Assembly: GCA_900095095.1 (NCBI GenBank)
Contig: FMBT01000313.1
Location: 372,001 to 436,000, forward strand
Origin: Fragilariopsis cylindrus CCMP1102
Lineage: Eukaryota; Bacillariophyta; Bacillariophyceae; Bacillariales; Bacillariaceae
Reading direction: 5' to 3'
DNA length: 64,000 bases
The notes beneath the pieces are model-generated. The model was not told where the DNA came from. It made no database searches and worked only from the letters and a program-made list of their open reading frames with translations. Each line of letters begins with the position of its first letter. Position 1 is the stretch's first letter. Of this stretch, positions 42,420 to 51,889 are shown in pieces. The translations under genes were made by a program, and so were the position numbers.

Positions 42420-43706
42420 ATGAAGCATACCATCTTATACAATGTTGTTTATAAGGAAGAAGATGACGACAAGACAGCCACCACAGAGGAGTGGGAGGAT
42501 GAGGACTTTCTTGAACCGCACCAGTCGCCTTGTTGTTCCAGAAAACAATTGCTTGTGTGCAGTTATGCAGTGATTATTGCAGCCGTGTTTTTTTATTCCT
42601 ATTACATAGTATGGATCATACCAGAGGGGATGCCTGATTGGGAATATGCTACAGCAGTCACAATTGTACTCAGCTCTTTGTGTTGGTTGCCGTGCTTTCT
42701 GATGATACGGGCATACCGAGAGGACCCTGAAAGGTTGAGATTAGCTGTTAAGGTCACAGCCTATTTTATTTTATATTTGGTTCTTTTTCTTTCTGCTATT
42801 GCCATTGCAGCGATCCCAACTGTTTGCATCTTCACCTATATTCCCAATACGGAAACTAGATGGATTGGGTTTGGGTTAGGTGCTCAATTAATTATCGGTA
42901 GATTTGGCCTTGAGCGGTTGAAGCGGGTGGAAAACGGATATGTTATGTCAGAGCGGATTATCAGTAGATTTGGCCTTGAGCGGTTGGAGGAGGCAGCAAA
43001 CGAATATATTATGGCAGAGCCAGAGCGGGCATCAAACGTGTCTTCGCAATCAGATACGCGTTCTCCATTACTAAAGATTGGTATTGCGGTAACTACATTC
43101 ATCGCGGGAATTTCCTACTTCGGTCTTGTTGCTTGGATCGTGGGGGAAATGTGGTTTTGGGCGCTTCCCATCGTCATCCTTTCGCCTGATTTTTTGCTAC
43201 TAATACATTGTGATTTCTCAGAACGGATTCCTGAATCAAGTTATGCGGCTTCTTTTGTCGCTGTTGCTATTGGAATAATCCCATCCGTTTGCATGTTCGC
43301 GTATATTCCGAATATGTATATCATCCTTCTTGGGTTGATTGCTCAGATTATTGTCAGCATTTTAGCCGGTTTGTGGTTGGACTTTGGGGATTTATCAAAC
43401 AGGATATTACCAGCGATTAGAGAATATGTGCAAACTTATATATTCTTCATAGCTTCCTGGATAGCTCTTCTTTCTTGGAGCATAATGATGGAGTTTTGGT
43501 GGGCGCTTCCTGTTGTCTTCTTTGTGCCTTGGTTGCTTTTAGGTCTCGCTAAATTCATCACCAATATGTACCACTGTCAGAATAGATTAGCCAACGATCA
43601 AGAAGTGCCACCGCTGATGATGATAATGGTGAACAGGTTCATGACACCACAACCACAGCACCAGCAAATCCATCGGACAGAAATTGAAATCCCAGGGATA
43701 GTATGA
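42420..43706 (+). CDS. Unknown multi-pass membrane protein
   Basis: 428 aa, single exon. After an acidic cytosolic-looking N-terminus come about eight hydrophobic segments, for example LLVCSYAVIIAAVFFYSYYI, LVLFLSAIAIAAIPTVCIFT, ITTFIAGISYFGLVAWIVG-like, VAVAIGIIPSVCMFAYIPN and FFIASWIALLSWSIMMEFWW. The two halves look alike: each contains AAIPTVCIFTYIPN or IIPSVCMFAYIPN, which suggests an ancient internal duplication. A recent 63-bp duplication gives (G/S)RFGLERL twice at 42898-42990. I recognise no family. The composition is close to neighbouring genes but less low-complexity. Confidence 0.6.
   Translation: MKHTILYNVVYKEEDDDKTATTEEWEDEDFLEPHQSPCCSRKQLLVCSYAVIIAAVFFYSYYIVWIIPEGMPDWEYATAVTIVLSSLCWLPCFLMIRAYREDPERLRLAVKVTAYFILYLVLFLSAIAIAAIPTVCIFTYIPNTETRWIGFGLGAQLIIGRFGLERLKRVENGYVMSERIISRFGLERLEEAANEYIMAEPERASNVSSQSDTRSPLLKIGIAVTTFIAGISYFGLVAWIVGEMWFWALPIVILSPDFLLLIHCDFSERIPESSYAASFVAVAIGIIPSVCMFAYIPNMYIILLGLIAQIIVSILAGLWLDFGDLSNRILPAIREYVQTYIFFIASWIALLSWSIMMEFWWALPVVFFVPWLLLGLAKFITNMYHCQNRLANDQEVPPLMMIMVNRFMTPQPQHQQIHRTEIEIPGIV
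42895..43020 (+). repeat. 63-bp in-frame tandem duplication
   Basis: AGATTTGGCCTTGAGCGGTT occurs at about 42900 and again 63 bp later; the 21-residue unit (G/S)RFGLERL...E..YVM.E is duplicated in frame. Confidence 0.8.
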
Positions 43707-44188
43707 TCCCAAATTAGATCTATGGCAAGTTTGGGATCATCATCGTCGTCGTCATCGTTGTCGTTATTGGTGATAATTTCACGTACATCGTACCATGTAA
43801 CTAGTGGCCCTATCGCTTCTTCGTCTTTAGTACTTCCATCGTCTGCATTTGCATCTACATCTGCATCTACGTCTTCCTCACTCGTCATCGAGGACGATCT
43901 AGTAGATCCTACTGCAATTCTTTTCGAAGTCCAAATATAATATTTCTAACTAAAGGATCGTACATCAATTCGATTATGTTTAAATACGGCATCGTATTCG
44001 GTACGGGTTAGGAGGTTTAATACTTCGTAGCCTATGAATGGTTCGAAACTTTTGTCAATCCACCCTCTGTCGTGCATGACCAACATGCGAATACACCATA
44101 TTCTGGTCGGACAAGTTAACCTTATGATTAAAACAAGATTTATTGACACCGCAAATCCTAAGAAAAACATTTGTTGTTGTTGCAGCAT
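43598..44188 (-). pseudogene. Possible broken or intron-containing small gene
   Basis: Two open stretches, 44188-43946 and 43888-43598, are in the same frame and separated by a single TAG near 43943. The first reads MFFLGFAVSINLVLIIRLTC then DRGWIDKSFEPFIGYEVLNL and LTRTEYDAVFKHNRID, which looks like real coding sequence with an N-terminal membrane segment. The second continues KYYIWTSKRIAVGSTRSSSM and an acidic part with VTWYDVREII. No intron with good sites and matching phase removes the stop. The 3' part overlaps the end of the plus-strand membrane protein, so its end is doubtful. I recognise no family. Confidence 0.35.
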
Positions 44189-44491
44189 TGCTAGGATATG
44201 ATATACTGATAAGTATCAAAGGTGAAACGATGCACTCAGCTTAGGAAAACTATGGAAAACTTGAAAAGAAGTTATGAAGAATGGGAAGATAATATGTTGG
44301 TGGTTATAGATGTTCCTAATATTTAACATTTACTATTATTATTATTATTGTTATTATTATTTGATTAGTACCACTCACAATAATTGGTGCAGTCGTATAC
44401 TGTAGTTCGGTTATCTTGCTTTTTATCGCTGAATCGAATAGAATCCACAGTCAACCAATCTTCAATCAACACCATTATGTACCTTATGTAC
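44189..44491. other. Short intergenic region with (ATT)n
   Basis: About 300 bp with an ATT-rich run at 44333-44360; nothing else seen. Confidence 0.4.
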
Positions 44492-45566
44492 TTATTCATT
44501 GTTTTTCTTATTTTTCTGATAAATAGCTGGCATCTTATGATTATATCGTTCCTTCCAGATTTCTTGATCCACTGTCGCTAATGTGGTCATAAAAGCGGCT
44601 ACATCATATCGAGCAGTATTGTCTCCACCAAATAACGAACCAGGCCGATCGAAGACTTCGTATCCTTCCTCGTTGTCGTTGACGCAGACCTTCTCCTTTT
44701 TGTCGGAATTGTCATCTCCGTTATCATCTTCCTTCTCTTGTTTGTCGTCGATCAAATCACCGGGACGGACATAACACCAATCGAGTGATGGTGATGGTGA
44801 TGATGATGGTTCCTGTTGTTCCTGTTGTTGCTGCTGGTACAGATAAGCCGCTGTCATTTCATTATCAGCATGGGGTGGAAGTAATTTGCGTAATAGAAAT
44901 AAAACAAATCGTTCCATGTATGGTCGCTTTGGGTCGGTAACACCATCGGGATGCGTTATACCGTCGGATCCCATCACGATAAAACGACATCCTCCGCCTT
45001 TTCCTCCCTTGTTGTTGTCGTCGTCGTCGTCGCTGCCGTCATTTGATTTAATGGCAGCACCCAATTTCTAGGCAGTTTCGCTTACGAAGTATCCTTCACG
45101 GTATACACTACGAAAATTGGGGTTATGGCCGAGGCAGCTGGAACAAAAGTGATAGAGGATTTGACATGAAAAAATTCAAACAATAGGAACAAAAATCAGG
45201 GAAAATTGGGTGAATGATGATTAAAGATACCCAAAATTATAATATAGTGAAATACGTTCATATTTGAATACACATAGCTGCGTACCTTATGACAGCTTGA
45301 CAGCCTTTGGTAAGATCTTGAAGTTTTTCAGTGCCCAATTCTGCAATAGCGGCCTCTTCTAGAATGAGATTGTCTATCTTCTTGTTCTTGCTCTTATTCT
45401 TTTCGTCGTTATTGTCGTCGTCGAGATCTAATAGGTTCATCATTTTTTCTTTCGATCGTACCAATGCTACGACCGTCGTATCTCCACGATCCAATAACAT
45501 TTGAACAACGTGTTTACCAGTGGCGCCCGTAGCACCTACAACAAGGATTTTTCTTAAATTCACCAT
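44492..45566 (-). pseudogene. NAD(P)-binding (NmrA/SDR-a-like) protein with an in-frame stop
   Basis: Exon 1 (45566-45286) starts MVNLRKILVVGATGATGKHV, with the Rossmann GATGATG loop. Exon 2 (45137-44492) joins in phase 2 as VI-S-CLGHNPNFRS. It continues RFIVMGSDGITHPDGVTDPK, RYMERF-like helix, ADNEMTAAYLY, LDWCYVRPGDLID and DNTARYDVAAFMTTL, as in atypical SDR proteins that act on NAD(P)H. A TAG at 45068-45070 interrupts the frame after SETA, where a Lys or Gln is expected, so as written the product is cut at 116 residues. Everything after the stop is well conserved, which argues for a recent lesion, a heterozygous allele or a base error. The start could also be the upstream in-frame ATG at 45638, but that reading is only the pentanucleotide repeat. 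Confidence 0.65.
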
Positions 45567-45632
45567 TATTTTGATTTGATTTGATTTGATTTGATTTGAT
45601 TTGATTTGATTTGGTTTGGTTTGGTTTGGTTT
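45567..45632 (-). repeat. Pentanucleotide repeat (TCAAA)n/(CCAAA)n in the 5' leader
   Basis: On the plus strand TTTGA repeats about nine times and then TTTGG about four times, directly upstream of the NmrA-like start codon. Confidence 0.9.
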
Positions 45633-45639
45633 GTGCATT

Positions 45640-46429
45640 TGTCAAATTATGAGGATATCATCATTTATTTTAACACTACAAAATTGTTACTGTATTGTTA
45701 CTTCGTAGTTTAGATGATTTTGATGACGATCGACAAGCTGCTTTGAGATGAAAGGTATCTTAATTCGTGTGTAGTATTCCGCCGCGCCTACGACGTATTT
45801 AGAAGCTTCCAAAACATGAAAGTTAATTAATGAAAAATAATTGGAATTTTAAGTACGACTGGGTCTAACTTAGTACAAACTTCTTCTACAAGAAGGATGT
45901 GGTGTTGAAAGATTACTATTCAAGATATGAACTATTCTTGTTCCTTACTAACTCTGTTTACTCTTGCAGCAACGTCCTTGGTTGCTGCATCAATGCCTGT
46001 GCCCAAGTATTCTTCTATGGGAACGGTTTTATATCATTGATTCCAAGGGGCGGGACATCTACAGTACCAAGAAAGAATGGTAGGAATACAAAAGTTTCAA
46101 CATCAAGCAAGATTCCCGACGCTATTCATAACCAGGGGAAAACAACAGACAATATATCTTGGAAACACAATCATCGTATCAAAATACATGAGAGGATAGA
46201 ATGTCAAAATGGGTCACCAGAAGGAATTGGTAACTCCATGATCTGGGTTTTGAACGTTGATGATGTGGTCTTTGCAGTTATTGCAATTTTGTTTCCAATT
46301 TTTAATGACAAGCCTCATGGGGTAACCGGACAGTGCTTAGAAGTGATCTTTATGATCTTCTCCCACGGACTATATCATAAATACCTCACATTATTAAATT
46401 GTCCTGCTATATATATATACATATATTTG
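45640..46429. other. Intergenic, one doubtful plus-strand ORF
   Basis: A 185-codon frame at 45899-46456 begins at GTG and contains mixed hydrophobic stretches with no recognisable domain. It borders decayed repeat DNA, so I do not call it a gene. Confidence 0.35.
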
Positions 46430-47480
46430 TATCGGCATTTACAACAAATCCACTAGCACCTTGTTCCACAGAAGTACGATCATAGAAACCCTTCTTTGTT
46501 TGTCTTAATGTTACTTGACCATCAAGTGGAATTATCTGCTACTTTGTTATAGTTCTATCTTATAATGAATTTTTGTTCCATCCTTTTTCAAATATGTGAT
46601 CTTGAACAGCGTCACATTTCTTGTGTAAACTCAACAAACGGTCTATCACGTGCAAATAATCCATGTCCTGAGAATCATTGGCTCAATACATATGTGCATA
46701 CATGCATACTACATGCATACATGCATACATGCATACATGCATACATGCATATACAATGTAGAAATTTGAGACAATAATCATCTTCAACTACTATTCAAGT
46801 TGTTCATTCCCCTTAAATGATTTGCTTTTTAGAAACAGTTTACAAAGTTTCCATATTTTTGCACCCTGACAAAGATAATGTTGGATCTGAAAAAATACCA
46901 ACATAAACCCATCATGCAATGATAACAAGATTTAATTATACTGTAGTTTGTTTCTGAACATGTAGTATTTCTCTTTAAGTATGCCAGGTGTACATTGATT
47001 GTTATAATTTAGTTGTGGCGTGGATAACAACAACCGATTGAAAGAGTCATATTGACTGCTGTGGCTTTCTTTGTATGGAAATCTTCCTTGTATGAGAACT
47101 TCATGTAATGTAGTACTGCACAACTATCATCATTGTTGTGATGATCCCCCAATACAAGGCTATAAGACCCCCCCCCCCCCCCCTGTAAGCAGACAAGGAA
47201 ACAAGTTGATGGTAGAAATGCCAGTGGTTGTCTAGATAGGATAGTTAACAGTCACAGTGGTGGGACCATCAACTGGTGGGACTGTCAATTGCATCGAGTC
47301 AGTCTGATATCATTACCTGCCATACATGGCTATACAACACATCAGTGCTCTGATGAGATGGACAATCATCAAAGGTATGCCCAACTTTACCACAAAAAAG
47401 GCACATGGTGCAATTATGGAAGCAAATTTATCTGCTTCCAATTGAGTACCTTGAGGAAAGCAGTAGAGGACTCCAGATAA
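46430..47480 (-). mobile_element. Decayed retroelement-like fragment with a Gag-type zinc knuckle
   Basis: Minus-strand coding-like traces include PLDGQVTLRQTKKGFYDRTS and a CLFCGKVGHTFDDC knuckle (C-x2-C-x4-H-x4-C) near 47400, as in Gag proteins of LTR retrotransposons. It is heavily broken, with no LTRs or polymerase found, and looks old. The family is not assignable. Confidence 0.35.
46697..46752 (+). repeat. (ATGCATAC)n short tandem repeat
   Basis: CATACATG/ATGCATAC units recur about six times. Confidence 0.85.
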
Positions 47481-48043
47481 AGCACAAGATGATCATCCAT
47501 CACTAGACAGCTCTTCTGGATGAGGACAAGATAGGAAATGCATAATACTTCTAATATCATCTTCATCATCAGGATCCATAATTCCAATATAAGTTATAAT
47601 GATGGTACCAATGAGAGCAGTCATCATATTTGAAATACAATTGGGCAGCGCAGAAGAGTGGCGATCGAAAAGACCATAACACTTTTTGTTGTGTTATCAT
47701 CTCAAAGTCATTGGCTCGTCCAGCAACTCAATCTAGCGGAAGAAGGGACATGATGAAATCCCTACGTATGATTTCTTAAAAAAAATCAAGTAGTTCTGAT
47801 AAAGCTATCTATTAAATTATCCGATTTCTTTTTTAAAGTGTCATATATATAAATGGTTTACGACCATATTCATGGTATGAACTATGGGACTTTATTTTAC
47901 TGATATCGTTGTATTCCTATTAATAAAGAGCTGTGATGGACTTGGCTTAAGATCTTACATCTTTCTTTTTCTGGATACAGCTTTACCGCACGGGGTATCG
48001 AGCTCATTCAAAACTTGTTTTCGATGAAAAAGATAGGAAAATA
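47481..48043. other. Intergenic region, nothing seen
   Basis: About 560 bp before the 3' end of the zinc-finger gene, AT-rich, without ORFs or repeats that I can support. Confidence 0.45.
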
Positions 48044-49393
48044 TTAGTCCAAATCTGGAAATAATCCAGGTCTAGCAAGTTCACATGCGACGCATTCTTT
48101 ATTCATCGCATCGTTGATGAAGGTACATCGACTACAGGGCCACTTATTGGATCGGACACGTGTTTTACGAGTGCTACTAGGAATATCGTCATCTGCTGCT
48201 GGTGACGTAGAAGTATGGGAAGTTTTTTTACGGCGAGGTACACAAGGACCACTTTCATAATCAGAATCATTGTCGACGTCCGAATCATTACCATCATCAC
48301 TGTCATTCTCATTATCACTACCACCATTACTTTCATCATCGGTGCTATCATCTTTCCCAAAAGATCTCTTCTTCTTTTTCTTTCCGGACATTGTAACCCT
48401 GCGCTTTTTCTTAGCACAACCATTTTTAGTTTCTTCTTCCTCTTTGGTTTCAGCAAGAGACCGTTTCTTCAAAACTTGTTTCAGTTCGGCATCCATTGCC
48501 TTGGCACGATCTTTTTCTTCTACAGCCTTGGAAATAACTTTAGCACATTTGCTTTTGAGATCTCGTGAACACTTTGATGCCTTTTTTTTCTTCTCGAGAG
48601 TTTCCTCAATATCCTTCTGGGCTTTTGAGGCAGATTCTTTGAGTCGTGTTATTTCTTTTTCCTTTTCTTTGATGTCTCTCAATAAACCTTGGTGAACAGC
48701 TCGTTTGTATTTCAACAATTCTTCCGTAACAGCCTTCAATGTTTCACCTGCAAGCTGTGTTTCTTCATCGAGTTGTTCGAATGGAGTTAGTCTTTTCTTC
48801 TTCTTTGGTGGTGCCTTTTCGGCAGTAATAGGAGCAACGCTACCTTTCTGCTGTTGTTGTTTGTCGTCATTTGAGGTTACGTTTCCTATGACGACGATAG
48901 TATCATTCGAATGTGTTGTCGTGACACTATCAGTCATTCCCTTGCCATTCGTTGGGGACTTATTACTGTCTTTTGTCTGTTTTTTCTTGTTGTTTTCTTT
49001 GGCTGCGATCTCGTTGTTTTTATCGACGACGGTTGTTTTTTCTCTGAACGATGGAGAAGAAACGGAGGCAAGCGCAGACGAAGGAAAATTATTGGTAGTA
49101 CTTTTTGGTGGTGGCGTTTTGGACTTTTCGCTGCTGTTATTGACAACATTTTTCGCCACCACTGCAGTCTTTGTTGCGATTGGATTTCGTTGTTTCCCTT
49201 TACTTTCATTATTGTTACCCATCGATGACATATCGTCGTCGTCGTCGTCGTTGTCATCGTCATCGCCACCATCCGATTCTTCTTCAGGAGAGGAGTAATC
49301 CGGACCATCCGACTCTGAATCCGACTCGTGTACGGCCGGGGTTCTGTTTCTGGTAGTAGACTTGGCAATCATCATCTTGAGTGGTGCAAACAT
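48044..49393 (-). CDS. Coiled-coil protein with C-terminal RanBP2-type zinc finger
   Basis: 449 aa, single exon. The N-terminal third is acidic and Ser/Lys-rich. Residues ~195-310 form a long coiled coil (ETLKAVTEELLKYKRAVHQG then LRDIKEKEKEITRLKESASK). A basic cluster KKKRRVTMSGKKKKKRSFGK looks like a nuclear localisation signal. The C-terminus is a RanBP2-type finger: NKWPCSRCTFINDAMNKECV followed by ACELARPG, i.e. W-x-C-x2-C-x3-N-x6-C-x2-C. Such fingers bind ubiquitin, RNA or Ran-GDP depending on the protein; which applies here cannot be told. A nuclear site is inferred. Confidence 0.8.
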   Translation of the reverse strand: MFAPLKMMIAKSTTRNRTPAVHESDSESDGPDYSSPEEESDGGDDDDNDDDDDDMSSMGNNNESKGKQRNPIATKTAVVAKNVVNNSSEKSKTPPPKSTTNNFPSSALASVSSPSFREKTTVVDKNNEIAAKENNKKKQTKDSNKSPTNGKGMTDSVTTTHSNDTIVVIGNVTSNDDKQQQQKGSVAPITAEKAPPKKKKRLTPFEQLDEETQLAGETLKAVTEELLKYKRAVHQGLLRDIKEKEKEITRLKESASKAQKDIEETLEKKKKASKCSRDLKSKCAKVISKAVEEKDRAKAMDAELKQVLKKRSLAETKEEEETKNGCAKKKRRVTMSGKKKKKRSFGKDDSTDDESNGGSDNENDSDDGNDSDVDNDSDYESGPCVPRRKKTSHTSTSPAADDDIPSSTRKTRVRSNKWPCSRCTFINDAMNKECVACELARPGLFPDLD

Positions 49394-50103
49394 CGTATAT
49401 ATATATTACGCTGGACCGGATAAAAGAGTACACGAAATTGGAGGATATCTGATTCTATGTCAGCATTGAAGAAGTTGATAAGGTATGACATAAATGAAAG
49501 ACAGAATCGGGAAAATACACATCGAATAAGAGAGAATAAATTCGCGCCAATTTTGAATGTGGATGAGGCGCTGCGGTAAAATGTGTTTTACGTAAAACTT
49601 TCCATTATGGCGCGAATGCTGACTCAGATTTACTTTACTTCTGCCCCATAATACGGTAACTTATTGTTGTTTGACAAATAAATAATATACTGTATGGATG
49701 CTGGTATTTGTTTGTAACGAACCGTATTTTAATCAGTCAGTTATGCTATCATCTATCATAGGAAGTGATTCAAAGAAACTTCTTCCTAGCTAGAATTCTA
49801 CTGTACGTGCATTCATGGTTCCTTACATTGAAGAAATATTATAAGTTCATACAGTAGTAACTTGAAGTATGTAGTAATGGTTATAGATCAGATTTTTAAA
49901 GGCTTGTATTGTTATTAATTTATAATTATATTATTGTTTTATGATTGAAAAAAAGGTTAATTTTTTTTAAGGTCAATCGAATGGATCGAACTCTATAGAA
50001 GAATGTATTATTATTTGTTCGTTATCGTCACCAGTTCGTTGCTACTAAACTCAAAAATGTCCTATCGTAATGAATGATCTTAAATTTCTCATGATACTGT
50101 ACT
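49394..50103. other. Intergenic region, nothing certain
   Basis: Upstream of the zinc-finger gene and downstream of the ankyrin-RING gene (both minus). A GGTAAAATGTGTTTTACG imperfect palindrome is near 49575. No ORF of note. Confidence 0.4.
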
Positions 50104-50979
50104 TCAGGCGGCAGAGTTGCTGTATTTTGTACAACTGCTCATTACACTTGTAGCTGATTCTCTTGTTGATGGTAAAACACAAGAACAGCCAACATCCACA
50201 CTTTTTTTTGATGATCTTGATTTTGGTAGTGGTCCAGTAACTTTCATGATCTTGCGAATTTCACATCTACCAACTGGACAATAATATTTTCTCTTGTTGG
50301 TATTGTTGCTGTGGTCGCAATTACTAACGTTACTATCACTACTTGTGTTTGTATTTTTCGTAGATAAAACCTTCTTCGAACAACCACCACATAGACATAC
50401 ATGACCACATGGTAAAACAACATGATCAGCAATATTTTCTAAACATATAACACATAATATCGATGTTTGATAATACATCGCATTATCAGGTAATAGTACA
50501 TCCCGTGATGATGAACTCATCATCATTGATGCAATTCGAATATGATTATCTTCTTCATCGGCATTTTCCGTATGTTCCAATAATTGCTGTTGCTGTTCTT
50601 CTTGTTGTTGTTGTTCAAATACTTGTAATACATTAGATGCCAGATAAGCTTCTAAGAATTCAACAACATCATTGCGATATGGATGATCAATACGATAATT
50701 ACGTTTTGCTAATTGCAATGGTGTGAATCCAACTTTATTTTTTTGACGTAATGCTGCAGGGTAGGCTATAATTAATGCTCTTATAATGTTTGGTGGGGTT
50801 TGTCCTGTATAACATGCTAAGTGTAATGGAAAATCACCACATGGATTTTTTTGTTTTACCCAACGTTTTCCATCAGGTGTTTGCAATTTAATGATAATTG
50901 ATTTCCATGATCCCTTTAATACCTTATGATGTAATTTCGTTTGTGTTAATCCCATAATGTCTTTTAGTTTTAATCCCAT
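50104..50979 (-). CDS. Ankyrin-repeat RING-finger protein (probable E3 ubiquitin ligase)
   Basis: Start chosen at ATG 50979 (MGLKLKDIMGLTQTKLHH), giving 291 aa; the open frame reaches further but that part is repeat sequence without an ATG in a better context. Residues ~40-105 form one or two ankyrin repeats: NPCGDFPLHLACYTGQTPPN then NKVGFTPLQLAKRNYR. A Gln/Glu-rich linker follows. The RING lies near 178-255: CVICLENIADHVVLPCGHVC then LCGGCSKKV and, after a Ser/Asn insertion of ~25 residues, YYCPVGRCEI, so the cysteine/histidine order of a C3HC4 RING is kept with a long loop before the last pair. RING proteins recruit E2 enzymes; the target, presumably bound by the ankyrin part, is unknown. 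Confidence 0.82.
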   Translation of the reverse strand: MGLKLKDIMGLTQTKLHHKVLKGSWKSIIIKLQTPDGKRWVKQKNPCGDFPLHLACYTGQTPPNIIRALIIAYPAALRQKNKVGFTPLQLAKRNYRIDHPYRNDVVEFLEAYLASNVLQVFEQQQQEEQQQQLLEHTENADEEDNHIRIASMMMSSSSRDVLLPDNAMYYQTSILCVICLENIADHVVLPCGHVCLCGGCSKKVLSTKNTNTSSDSNVSNCDHSNNTNKRKYYCPVGRCEIRKIMKVTGPLPKSRSSKKSVDVGCSCVLPSTRESATSVMSSCTKYSNSAA

Positions 50980-51000
50980 GGTTTGTTGTTGACGTTGATG

Positions 51001-51031
51001 TGCTGTGCTGTGCTGTGCTGTGCTGTGATGT
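51001..51031 (-). repeat. (ACAGC)n repeat in the ankyrin-RING 5' leader
   Basis: TGCTG/TGTGC pentamers repeat about five times, ending 22 bp upstream of the chosen start codon. Confidence 0.85.
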
Positions 51032-51141
51032 GAAGTGATATGAATATTAATGATAATGATTGAAGAATATGCTTTCTTAGTAAGACTAATTATTAATGTC
51101 AGGCTCTTGAGATAGTCGTAGGTTTTAACCAACGTAATCAA

Positions 51142-51889
51142 TAATAGAACAACACAATTGAATAATAAACTACGGTGCGTAGTTAGTAGTTACGGCTGGC
51201 ATCTATATAGATTCATTCGACATCACGTCTACCGGTGGTACACTGTAACTATATTCGTTCGAGCTTAAATTGATTTTTGCTTCATTCAGCGCTACGACGA
51301 CGTGTTTCTATCATTGTTCTTATTGTGAAAAAGATTTCGGAAGTCGTCGACGAGAGAGGTTTAGTTATAGTCGTATCAAACAATACACACAAAAGAGACG
51401 AGATAACAACGGCATTTTATCTTATTTCAACGCAAACCTCCTTTCTCTATTTTGGAATTTGCCGCCGAGGAAGAAGAATCACAAATTGGAGCGAAAAAAA
51501 CACCTTTTTTATTCCCCCCCCCCCCCCCCCGGTCATAAGTTTCCTTGCTCTTTTCCGTTCGTTCTTTCTGTTATGTTATTTACGGTTATTTGAACAGCTT
51601 CCGGCAAGGTTTTTCAAATTTTCGTGTTTCACGATTGTTAGACACGAAAATTTATCGGAAACAAGAGAATGAGTGGCCGCAATGGTGGGATCGAAATTGA
51701 AATTGTTGAGCCCGAGACAAGGTTTGACCATTGTTAATACATTCAATGCGTTACTGCATAGCTTTGACATCATCATAGGGCAACAAGCAACTGCTGACTT
51801 CTTGTTGTATTCACTTTAATAGATCTATACAAAGAGAACAAACGGCATACAGAATTGCAAATTACATCATCATCATCATCATCATCATC
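51142..51889. other. Divergent upstream region
   Basis: About 750 bp between the ankyrin-RING gene (-) and the membrane-protein gene (+). It includes a C homopolymer at 51517-51531, an inverted pair CACGATTGTTAGACACGAAAATTT/AAATTTTCGTG near 51616-51653, and a (CAT)n run just before the plus-strand start. Two overlapping plus-strand frames (51270-51672) lack domains and are rejected. Confidence 0.4.

Noticed and set aside
45570-45638. Upstream ATG (MHKPNQTKPNQ) of the NmrA-like gene
   Set aside because: It only translates the pentanucleotide repeat; MVNLRKILVVGATG is the normal beginning of this fold.
45899-46456. 185-codon frame as a gene
   Set aside because: GTG start, no domain, next to decayed repeat DNA.
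51270-51672. Two overlapping plus-strand frames (107 and 131 codons)
   Set aside because: They cross a C homopolymer, lack any domain and lie in a promoter region.
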